From the NCBI GenBank assembly GCA_014338405.1, contig JTDE01000248.1, positions 188,631-252,630 on the forward strand: a stretch of 64,000 nt of DNA, written 5' to 3'. Positions within the stretch are counted from its first letter, which is position 1, and each line of letters starts with the position of its first letter. The notes below the pieces were generated by a model that was not told the origin of the DNA, made no database searches, and saw only the letters and a program-made list of their open reading frames with translations. The position numbers were made by a program, and so were the translations under genes. The stretch comes from Paragonimus skrjabini miyazakii (taxonomy: Eukaryota > Platyhelminthes > Trematoda > Plagiorchiida > Troglotrematidae). This document shows, piece by piece, positions 36,541 through 46,444 of this stretch.

Positions 36541-37626
36541 ACCAGTGCATATGTATATAGACAACGATTTGGTGAATGTACTTCACGGCAGAAGAGTTTG
36601 TTTATGGATTTCCGATGGTGGTTCACGACCAAGTCCGTATTGCCCATATCGCCAGGTGGATAAACCTTTATGGGCATGCAAAGGTGACGCCGGAGTTGAG
36701 AGTTATATTCATGACTTCGGTGTATGTGAACGACAATACGGACAGGAAGACACGGAAAGAAATGCAGAAAGTAATAAGACAGCGAGCATCTGTTGAAGTT
36801 GCATCGAGACCAACACCACAGAGGACCGATAAAGTTATTTCAACTGTGTTATAGTAGGATATCGGAAGAATAGCCCGTCCAGCCTGGTGGTTCAAGAGGT
36901 CCGAAATAAATCTTCCTTTGATGTTCCTTCTTGGTGGGTGGATCAACTAATAGTGGGAGCGCTTGAGTTAGGGCGGGCCGTACATACAAGGGTTGAAATT
37001 GACGGGGAGAACAGTGTTCGGTCGATATGGAAGTGGTTATTTTGCTGATGGCTCGTGCAGGGAAACAAAACGTATAACCGACTGTCGAGAGGAAAACCAG
37101 AACAGGAACCTGAACGGCACTAAGAAATCTTAATTCATTGAAAAATAGTACTTGGTTCATAGGGAAACAACATTAAACAACGTATCAGCTGATCGACATT
37201 TCGGGTTGATTGTCGTCGGTCGATCGCAACTCCGTTTACACTAGCTTGTTTGTGAGTTCCGATCAGTTGAACGGTCAACATTCATAAAACTGCCCTAATC
37301 CAATCTTATCACACCGACATCAATGATGATCAGGACAGTTGGGGGTCCTGACCTGATAGTTGTTGGTGTGAAAGCGTGTGTGGCAGTCATATCATGAAAC
37401 ACCGTTTCATTGTGTCTACAGGAACTGGGCGGATAATCCTTCAAGTCGATTTCATTGTTGCAACACATGCCGTGATTGATCTGAAGCCGAAAATGCCACC
37501 AACCAGATATGAATCCCTGACACTCACAGGGCAGCATCAGAATAGTGTCAACGAAGTACATATGGCGAGAACCCCCCATCCGCACAGCCCCCTTGCCGCA
37601 GTCTATGGTCAAGAAATAAACCGAGT

Positions 37627-38133
37627 ATGTCACGAACGACGATGATCCGTAAAGAGTCTGCGAATAGGTTGCTAATGAACTACCAACAACTGAAATACTT
37701 CGACTTCACAGACCCCATATTATGCCGAGGAAGTGGGAAGTTAATACGGAATGTGCTGTTTGAGGATAATATCGAAGAATCTAATAGTTCGTACAATGTG
37801 TCTGGATACAAGTTAGATCAGGGTGAAATTAGGCCCCCGTCAGGGAGAATACTGACGGTTAGAGAGACCGTGGCTCTTAATTCTAAATGTATGCCTGGAC
37901 AATTTCTGGGCAAAGTTGTGTACTACACTCGTTCCGTGAAATATTTTCACTCCATCACATCACCATTGTACGAACTCCTCCGAAAAGACAAGCAATTTGA
38001 ATGGACCGACGACGCCCAGGGCGCATTTCCGTGGGTACCACAAAACAGGGACGAGCGACAACTGATGCCAAAACATCAGAATGCAAAAGAAACGTTCACC
38101 GTAGCAGCATATTCAAGGTGTTTGACGCTTTGA
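37627..38133 (+). pseudogene. Gypsy reverse transcriptase, connection region (broken)
   Basis: A 168-codon frame. Its first half is unclear. From about residue 60 it reads GYKLDQGEIRPPSGRILTVR, then CMPGQFLGKVVYYTRSVKYF, then SITSPLYELLRKDKQFEWTD and DAQGAF. This matches the conserved end of Ty3/gypsy reverse transcriptase, where the QFLGxxxYYxRF and PLxxLLKKxxxFxW motifs lie just before RNase H. Immediately after AF the frame leaves the homology, so RNase H is deleted. Confidence 0.8.
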
Positions 38134-38149
38134 TAAGAGGAGTGATGAC

Positions 38150-38420
38150 CCCAGCAGATGCTGGGGTTGAAGGTCTGAAAATAACCCCTTTCCAATGGAG
38201 GAGATTTGGCTATAACAGTGCTGGCGTATTAACTTGGCAGCGTGGTGTTGATGCACTCATGTGGCGATCATCCCAAGACAACTTGAAAGGAAACTGGTAG
38301 CCATGAGATGGTACACACCAGATGCATGAGAAACTAAGATCTGCTGCAACAATCCATACTGGCCAAAGATGAAACGGGATGTGACGGTCTACGTATTTGC
38401 CAGGCGAGCACGGAGAAATC
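38150..38420 (+). pseudogene. Gypsy integrase N-terminal zinc-binding region (broken)
   Basis: One frame reads FQWRRFGYNSAGVLTWQRGV DALMWR in two pieces of the usual pre-integrase strand. A shifted frame continues IPRQLERKL and then YWPKMKRDVTVYVFARRARR. This fits the H2C2 integrase domain in which a Y/F-W-P-x-M motif precedes C-x2-C. The zinc-binding histidines and cysteines are mostly substituted, and several stops are present. Confidence 0.7.
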
Positions 38421-38599
38421 TTCACTCCAATTGATGTATAGGAGAACTCCTCCATTCTCGGCGGATCGAAACCTAGGAATATGGCTACTGCGCAGCAATT
38501 CCACCAGATAATTGGATATCGAACACTGATGAGCCAGACGAAATCTGGGAACGTAGCAGGCAAACACAAAGAAGCAATCGACAGCTGAATGGCTCGGCA

Positions 38600-38817
38600 A
38601 AGCTAGAGTGTTCAATTCAGGGGAACGGGTCAAATTTCGAGATCATCGGAACACAGGTTCCGGCGGCTCATGCTCAAGAAAACGTCTGCCTAACAGGAAA
38701 GGTCCCTATTTGGCAATTCCCAAACGGGCGCCAGTATACATGGTCAAGACGAATAACGAGATGAAACGAGTGCATGTAAGTGAGTTGGCGAAGTGGCACG
38801 ATATACTGACTCGGTGA
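38600..38817 (+). pseudogene. Gypsy integrase C-terminal GPY module (broken)
   Basis: The frame carries ARVFNSGERVKFRDHRNTGS, then RKGPYLAIPKRAPVYMVKTN and RVHVSELAKW, the GPY/F module of gypsy integrases that helps DNA binding. It ends at a stop at 38,817. Only about 180 bases separate it from the zinc-finger region, too short for the catalytic core with its three acidic residues, so the core has been deleted. Confidence 0.8.
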
Positions 38818-38878
38818 ACCAGAAGAAGATCAGTGAGTCGAGCGGTAACACTGCGTCGGTCGGAGACAATTCGTCGAC

Positions 38879-38893
38879 AGAAGGGGGAGGAAT
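38879..38893 (+). promoter_or_regulatory. Polypurine tract of gypsy element 2
   Basis: AGAAGGGGGAGGAA precedes TATTTTATAACAACC, which resembles an LTR start of the TGTTGTAACA type with the first TG altered. A purine run just upstream of the 3' LTR primes plus-strand DNA synthesis in this class. Confidence 0.6.
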
Positions 38894-39180
38894 ATTTTAT
38901 AACAACCAGTCTTGTTCATGGGTAGCATACTGCGTGCATTCGAGAACTAAATGTCTGGTCTCAACGTCGGGGAAACGTAGGACCAGAAGCGATGTTTGAG
39001 ACAATGTATGCAAGATGGGTTCGTGTGCCCAATTCGAACGACAATGTACTGCTAACCAATGTGTGTGGATACGCGTCAGCCATGCAAATGGATGTATGCG
39101 TTCGTTGTCCTATGTTCTAACGTAACCTGTATGGGGTATCATACAACGGACAACTTCGCAGGCCAAGCTCTTTTCTTCGA
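38894..39180 (+). repeat. Probable 3' LTR of gypsy element 2 (right end unknown)
   Basis: Begins right after the polypurine tract. No second copy of this LTR was found in the window, so its length is a guess and the right boundary is open. Confidence 0.35.
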
Positions 39181-40147
39181 TCAAAAAATCTTCCGTTTTC
39201 AACATTTATTGCTCAAAAAATGACCGATAAGTAGCATCCATTCCAGGAGAATCTGATCTTTTGTCATGAACATGAAAAGAGTTTATTGATCACGAGCATC
39301 CAAAAGTTTACAATGGGAATCTATCAATCGTAATCAATCCCGCAACTTTATCAAATAGCCAGATGTGTTCTGTTTTGCGGGAAACCTCACGCGCATATCC
39401 ATGACATCACTTAAGTTGCAAAATTGCTCATTTTCCGCCATGTATTTTCCGATTCTTAGAAACGGGGTGTATTATTCAATAGTCACGGCACGACCGTCAA
39501 CAGTTCATCACTGGTCAGACAATGCCTATTTAGCTCGTACCATCAGATGGTTGTGGAACGCGGTCTTTGACATATCAAACAGACTGTCATTCGAGCGTCC
39601 GAGATTGATGACGGATGCACGTTCAGTCTGTCTGCAGCACTGTTGTCCTCAAATTTGCTTACGCCGCAAACATTGTCCTGCGCGAATGCAAAAATACTCA
39701 CGAGGTCTTGGATTCTGTATGTTTCACTCGGTTGGTGGGATATTGTAACCTGCTCCGGCTGCTGACTGAAAACGTTCCACTTCATAAGAAAAGTTTTCTA
39801 AATAAGCAAACAATGTTAGTGCCTGGAAAATTCTAAGAATCGATCGAAATTCATCAGACAGGCTCACGGTGATCGACAACCTGCAAAATAAACAACCTGG
39901 TTGACCGTAGCTCAGTGAATTCGTTCACATAGATCACGAACAACCAATGAGACTACTCCCGGTTTAAGCTAATCAGCTGTGCCGCTTCTATCGTTCATCC
40001 TACCAAAGACGACAGAAGAGGGCGAAGTAGGTGCAACATAAATGCAATTCGTGTGGTACAAGTCACTTGTGGTGTGTTTTGCGCAGGCGTTCCTTGGTTC
40101 CAGTCACTGTGACTGGCTAATCCGGAACGGAGGGCAATAAGGTTAAC
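39181..40147. other. Stretch without recognisable genes
   Basis: A 127-codon plus frame (39,365-39,748) overlaps an 80-codon minus frame. Neither has a motif I recognise, and no splice signals support them. Confidence 0.45.
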
Positions 40148-40159
40148 AGAAAAGAGCTT
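40148..40159 (+). repeat. Left target-site duplication of the SINE dimer
   Basis: AGAAAAGAGCTT, repeated perfectly at 40,564-40,575. The left end of homology to the 57 kb cluster starts with the next base (ACCGATGAGTAG). Confidence 0.7.
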
Positions 40160-40307
40160 ACCGATGAGTAGTTGGGGATTTTGGTTTTCATATTGATTGA
40201 ACATCACCTACAGTTTATCGCAGCTGTCGAAATCCCATAGACCTTCTAGTCGGCCCTTTTCGTATAGAAGTACTAGACTCGAGTTTCGCCCTCATTAGAG
40301 CTCGTCA
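40160..40307 (-). mobile_element. Left arm of head-to-head SINE dimer (minus orientation)
   Basis: Minus-strand copy of the SINE 3' half, from the CATC-end tail through GGGGATTTTGG, the TGAACATCACC block and TAGTCGGCCCTTTT, up to GAGCTCGTC. It corresponds to 57,227-57,375. The tRNA-like part of this arm is missing. Bases 40,192-40,307 are an inverted repeat of 40,447-40,563. Confidence 0.75.
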
Positions 40308-40563
40308 CAAGCGAAGGTGGCTGTGCGTTCGCATGCGATCATTCGGTCGTTCCTAATGTGAGGCCAATGCCGCAGTGGTCAGAACGGTTGTCTCACGAAA
40401 GCGTGGCCGGAGTTCTAGTCCCGGCGTTGGCAAGGATTTGCACTACTGACGAGCTCTAATGAGAGCGAAACTCGAGTGTGGTGCTTCTTTTCGAAGATAG
40501 CCGACTGGAATGACTATGGGAATGCAGCAGCTGTAATCAATTGTGAGTGATATTCAGTCTATA
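40308..40563 (+). mobile_element. Right arm of head-to-head SINE dimer (plus orientation, with A and B boxes)
   Basis: Starts within the SINE 5' module (ACAAGCGAAGGTGG, equal to 57,510 onward). The A box ATGCCGCAGTGG is at 40,367-40,378, the B-box region AGTTCTAGTCCC at 40,411-40,422, and the body continues to TCTATA at 40,563. The right end coincides with the end of the 57,458-57,780 copy. The polymerase III boxes lie in what would be the loop of a hairpin formed by the two arms. Confidence 0.75.
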
Positions 40564-40575
40564 AGAAAAGAGCTT
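40564..40575 (+). repeat. Right target-site duplication of the SINE dimer
   Basis: AGAAAAGAGCTT, identical to 40,148-40,159. Confidence 0.7.
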
Positions 40576-40579
40576 GCTG

Positions 40580-43500
40580 TCATTTGGATGAGTGAATGTG
40601 AGGAACGATCAACGACGATTTTGCATGTTGGCTAGATTACCTGAGATTGTCAGACGACGTGTTAGCGCGTGATGCGCTCAATTGTCGATGCATGTGACTG
40701 GGAGTTGCTGATAGGAGAGTGCGTGGCGAGACATTTAAAGTGCAAAGTGAGTGGATGGCTGAGATTTAGCCGTTATATTTAATACACGTCAGTGACTCGT
40801 TAGAGAACATCACGTGGGAAACAGGCATCACAAACAAGCACAACGTGAAATTGACCTGACGTGTCAATGACTGCTCATCAAAAACCAAATCACAAGAAGT
40901 GGTGAAGATGATCACCTATCCGTTCTAGCGTTATGCTGGATAACTTTTGCCGTGCTCTTGGTACCTACAGTAAGAATCGGTTGGGGTAGACTGCAACTTA
41001 ATGGCGAGTTATTACGCACCTCAATAAATGCATGCCGGGATAAATGATTTGCGTAGACAATGAGCACCGCCTGACGGGCTTGCACTTTACTTGAGATGAA
41101 CCACGAAACTCTGCCCTCTTCGGTTGTACTTGCTCTCTGCTTGAGCTTACAGTGTGCACACTGCACCTCTTTCGGACCACAGGGTGATAAATATTTTGAT
41201 GACAGAGAGTAGGCTTACTGCTCGCAGTAGCAGTGTCCGTCTGACAATCTACGTATCCCGCAGGCCCAGACACTGTGAAGCATGTTTTAACAGGACGCCT
41301 GATATTGATAGTGGATTTACACTCAACGTTAAGTTGGGTAAGTCTTGCTTTGATGAGTTTCAATAGTTCAGCTGGCAGCAGGATTAGTGCACGCTATGCC
41401 GAGTTGCACTCGGTGAGTATCGGTCTCGTCAGCAGGCTGTTTTCATAATCCCGCTCGACACCATACGGATTGGATTACTGATACCTTGGATGTGATGCGC
41501 CAGAGGATGTTGACAACCATTATACTCGACTGTTCCATCTCTATGGAACGGTTTTCACAGACAGTTCCCTCTCTCTGTTGTATCCTATTTCAGAAAGCAT
41601 TCCGATGACACCTTATTAACATGTTACATTGTTAGAATTCGTTCCCATGCCTATCATAATGCTTGCGTGGTCCTGACCACAATAGATCGTAATAAATTGG
41701 TCTGCTGTTACAGCAGACACTAACGCCGAGTCAATAACGCAAGAGCGAACACGCTTCTGTCCCTCCTGTTACTGCCTGTAAGGTTGAAGAGTAGGTTCAA
41801 GGTGTTCCATGTTAAGTTGATATGGAACAAAGCAGTCTAGTTGTTGGCGTAACCTAGTAAAAATAACATCAGTACCTATTGGATACTGTTCTTCGTTCAT
41901 AATGCAAAATTCAACCCCTATTTGAGTATAACTAGCAGTAATCCACCCTTCTCAACGGACGAATGTGAGTGATGGACATACTGTTCCGGGTTTTTAGAGC
42001 CAACTCAATTTTCTGCTCAGAGAGGTCTACATCACACAAACAAGTGATTGGCAAGCAAACATAAGTCCAATGTTCCTCTGTTCCACCTGTGCCTATCTCG
42101 AACTCATCTCCATTTTCGGGGCGCCTTCAAGTATTAATCTCAAGTTACTGGTGTAAAGCACAGTTGTGACACCGAAACTTTAGAGAACCTACTCAGCATT
42201 TAGTCTATACACATTAGCATGCAAAAATGTTTAGCACTGAGCAAAACCTACTAGCCATACTACCGCGTGAAATTACATTTCCAGTCCGTTCCAACGACAC
42301 AATCAACTTGTTGATTGCATATACAGATCCCTTAAACCGACCGGGTCACATCATTAGTGATGGAGCGGCAACTTAAAATTTAACTTAGCATTTCCCAGAT
42401 TCGATCCACTGACCACCGAACAGAGCTTCATAGCACTGGTCGATTATTTCACAGCTATTTGACCGACATTGTCAACTCTATGTTGAGGCCAATATTGAGA
42501 ATCTGATATTAACGTAGGCAAATGCTGGCTTAATTGCTGAAGACACTCGTCTGTTCAGTATGTCTGCTGACTGGTAATCGTTTCTGTCGGAAAAAGTCTG
42601 CGTCATTCTCTTGCTGATCAAGCCTGCGGGACACCTTTCCAATTTGGTTAAGACGGACGTTTCTTGTCTGGTGTCCAGCTTGATCATCAACCAGTTTGCC
42701 GCTATTGACGATTGAATGTATGCAAATGGAATCTTTGGCCAAATGTGTCAACCTCTGTCCCACTGCTTACGAAGGCAAACAGTCGAGTCATTATATTAGC
42801 AATAACGTGCTCACTGAGTTCGTGGAACAACCGTCTACATCACAATGAAGTAAGCACAATGGAAACGAACACCAGTTCACCATGATGAGGCGAAAATTGC
42901 AGATGACAGTGTGTCCACCAAATATCGTAATCGGCTTCCTCGTTTGTGGCCTACTTAGGTTGGTAGAAAGAATTCTGACATTAATACAAGTGACTGGATT
43001 ATTTCGTTCTTTTCCCAGAGCGTCGTTGAACCCCCTCTAACGTGCACTTACCTGCCATTTCTATTAAAAGTTACTTGCCCTGTAGTTGCTAACCCATCGA
43101 CGTTGTACACTGCAAAACGTTAGCCAGAATAGCTGTAGTAAATTCATTTTTATGCTCTCAGCCTTGTTCTATGGGTATCATGCTAGAACTGACATTGCGA
43201 TAAACCAACAACTCAGTTTGGAACAAATCCGAGATAATCGTAATACACACAATTACAATAATGCTAAATAAAGTTGGACCGACTTAACAAATAAAAAATG
43301 AAAACGTGTTTGGAAAACCGCCATCGACTGATAATTCAATTATTCGGCAGTTTATATGTTAGATCCCCGTATCAATCTTCTTTGCATCAGATCTTGCACG
43401 GTGAAAAATTAGGAATTATAAGCAGAAACCAAATTTCCGACTTATAATGAAGTGAACCAGTGTACCAAAATATTTTACAATGTTGTCAAGTTATACTGAT

Positions 43501-46020
43501 CAAAGCAATGGTGCCTCAACATGTTGATATCACTTCCAACGGCGTACACCGTTCGCTAACCTGGGAGTATTTCAAGCTACAGTTCGATTATTTACTCTTC
43601 AAAATATCAGAAGACAATAATCAACCGTGTCCCTCATAGTTATGACTATGGTCAGAACACTTTTGTGTTTTGCTCACAAATCAAGACTGTGTTCTCGGAG
43701 TGGGAAATGGAATGGACCCCGGATGCTACAGTTCATTCTTTACACGAACGTCTCAAAAAGCCATCATGGAAATTGCCAACCAAAAGTGCTTGTGTTCTGG
43801 CGTTATACATTAAATTTAGCCACTTCGAAGAAGTTTGGATGTAACAAACGTACACCTCACGTGAGCCTAGATGACCCCATCGAGCAGTCTTTAATGTACA
43901 ATCACATCAGATGAATGCCAAGCTATTCAAACTCAATATACAAACGCAAAACAAAGTCTAACTAAATTAATCCAGATTGCATCGATATAATGTGAAAATG
44001 GAGTATTAAATGTGCTGTAGGACAGTAGTTCCACAGTTACAGAAAGCAAACCTATGACAAACTCTCTATATAAAATGGATCAGCCGATGTTTAGAAGGAT
44101 AAAATAAATACAAATTGTCAACCACCCGAACCAATTGTAGTCTTGCTATTCTAGTAAGTCTGGTAAACAGAACTCGTTGTTTTGACTAAAAGTAACCCGA
44201 GTTGGAAGACAGGAAGAATTTTGTCTTGACAACATTTCAATGCCAGTAACTAACGATTGTAATAATGGCAAATAAAAATGCCAATTGAAGAAGCAAAGAT
44301 CCACCACGGAACCGACATACTTCTGATATATCACGTGACAATACCAGGTAGACTACCTTGTGTTTTTTGTGAGGATTATAATCAATCAGATGATAAACCT
44401 TAGGACGGATATGTACGTCCACAAACCATAGTATTTCTTCAACTGTTAATAGACTTGGTAAGACAAAACAGGCTGTCATCCTGCCTGACTAGCGTAATTG
44501 CAATGTAGTTGTAACAGAAAGGTCGGTAGGCAAGGACTGGAAAACATTTATCTTATAAGCTCACGGCTTGCTTCAAGCAACATCTAAATTGAGAAGAACC
44601 CACAGTATACCGCTAACACTGCGCATGAAATGTGTGTAGTTATACAGGCGATCTTCCACCAAACAAAATGTATGAAAAGGGTTGAACGCTCACTCACACT
44701 CGCAGCAGCAGACACAATGGAAAAATAAAACAAGAAATCAACTTACCCTTGATCAAGAATCAAGAATTTTATTTGGTGTGCGTGATCTTCCAATAATCCT
44801 TATAAAGTTCCTTCCGACAATTTCAGTGGGAATTCTTTCACCTCACCGAATGCTCTAATAAACTCCAAAGGTTGCTGCTCGCCATGCTGGTGTTCACCGT
44901 GTACCGGTATATTTCCTGCTCCAAAGTCACATTTCCTGCCAATCTGTTTCTGTCATATCTATTATAACGAGGTAGATTTTCTAGCTGAGAATTTCCAGAA
45001 AAGAAATCCTAGTTAATAGACCTCTGTTCACCGTTCATTCAGCCATCACACCATTCGGCGTGACAGGTGAAGGATGTTTGCTATTATTATTATTACTGGG
45101 CGACAGAGTCGTAGATAACCGTAAAGTCTCCCATTGAATTCCTGGATGTCGATTGGTTAAAATCCGTTCGGCTTCTACTGTGAGGAACCTACACACAACA
45201 TTGACAATCCTGTGAAACTGTAAATGTCCTTGTCGTTGAGCAAACAGCCTCTTCCAGCATTTCCTTTCTGTCAATTAGTTTGAGTGAGTCTTGATGACAG
45301 CGAACGCGATAGACCAGAAGATGTTCGTTTATGCTGCCCTAGCACAAGGATTATAAACACTAACCCATAAACTGACCTTGAGCCGGTTTGTGCTTCAAGT
45401 TGACTTCCACCTATCAAGGTCTGCCATAGTTTCTTAGCCCCTATAGTTCACGCAATACTCCCGTTAAATTAAATGTCAAAATACGGTTTGGGAAGGTAGG
45501 TTTTCTATCTTATTTACTTTTCTGAAATCAGCCGTGATAAGTTAGATAACTTTCGCTGTACGATTACGTTCTTGTCTTGATAACAAGCCACCTCAAGTTA
45601 AAACGCTAAACAAGCAGTGAAGTTTTATTTCCATTATTATTCTGCATAAAGTTAACAAACGACATTAAAAACATGCATCACATTATATCGGAAAATCGAC
45701 GAGACAGCAGTGTGTTACCTGTGAATAAACCAGAGAAGCGAAACGGTTTTATTTGAAAATTACCAGGAATCGTAAAACAATACGATTATTTTCATTCTCA
45801 TGCCACAGTTATCGAAAACATTAAAGAACTGTGAATTCAATAGATGGCTCACTGTAAATACGTAAGATGGCGACGGGAGTGTAAACTTCGGTGATGCTTC
45901 AATTAAGTGAAATAAACGCTTAATTCAATCGAGATAACCTGTAGCCTGTGAGGTTACATGGTGGTTATGGTTTATACGAAAAGCTGTGCACACATACATT
46001 GGTCAATTCACACTACATCA
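40580..46020. other. Stretch without recognisable genes
   Basis: Open frames of 60-121 codons occur on both strands around 40.9-41.4 and 42.5-42.8 kb. The minus frames at 40,912-41,363 weakly recall the F-x-S-S-G-V-x-Q-G-C block of LINE reverse transcriptases, but the motif is not convincing. The frame at 43,627-43,914 is unrecognised. A short TTA run is at 45,082-45,095. Confidence 0.45.
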
Positions 46021-46023
46021 TAG

Positions 46024-46119
46024 ATGACAGCAACATGTCAGCTTATTTCCAATGTTCTATTCTTCCTTGGAATGACTGTTGCAGACATTTCAACTACATA
46101 TTATCCCCTGTACAAAACG
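46024..46119 (+). CDS. Candidate first exon with a signal-peptide-like start
   Basis: ATG opens MTATCQLISNVLFFLGMTVA then DISTTYYPLYKT, ending at a strong donor, ACG then GTATGT at 46,120 (phase 0). The hydrophobic stretch is long enough for a signal peptide with a small residue at the end. A TATA-like TTATAC lies about 50 bases upstream. No following exon could be identified, and a solo LTR begins 130 bases downstream, so this may be chance. Confidence 0.2.
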
Positions 46120-46254
46120 GTATGTGTGCTATATGGTAATTTAATTTCATCAGTTACGTGTCTATTTAGCCAAGGCATTATGAAGTTAGTCAAACGGAAC
46201 TTGTTATTTTCACGTTGTTTATAAGCAGCTTGCATACCATATCATTGAGGAATG

Positions 46255-46437
46255 TGTAGTGACTGTAATTCGTAACTGGCCGTTATGTTGCTGTTGTTCT
46301 ATTCAAGCTTTGCCTACTATAGATTACATTATGATTCTGTCTTTTCATTTGTTGTCTTATTGCTACCGCGCAGAAACTAGCTCCGGGTATGACCTGAACA
46401 CCTTTACGATTACCACTGTGTATTTCTAACTACTACA
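46255..46437 (+). repeat. Solo or terminal gypsy LTR of the element 1 family
   Basis: Shares TTGCTACCGCGCAGAAACTAGCTCC, read here in two parts, then TTTACGATTACCACTGTG and the terminus TATTTCTAACTACTACA with the LTRs at 29.5 and 31.2 kb. It gives the clearest CA terminus of the three. No internal element sequence was found on either side. Confidence 0.6.
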
Positions 46438-46444
46438 AGATTTC

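Larger units (their letters stand above)
36545..38990 (+). mobile_element. Ty3/gypsy LTR retrotransposon relic (element 2)
   Basis: Reverse transcriptase remains (37,790-38,020), integrase zinc-finger region (38,150-38,420), integrase C-terminal GPY module (38,600-38,817), polypurine tract (38,879-38,893) and the probable LTR start are in the right order on one strand. The part from 36,545 to 37,600 has open frames that would fall in gag and protease position, but I could not match them. RNase H and the integrase catalytic core are missing. Confidence 0.7.

Noticed and set aside
40912..41363. Minus-strand frames vaguely like a LINE reverse transcriptase block
   Set aside because: Similarity depends on a few residues in two different frames and no neighbouring motif (such as YADD) supports it.
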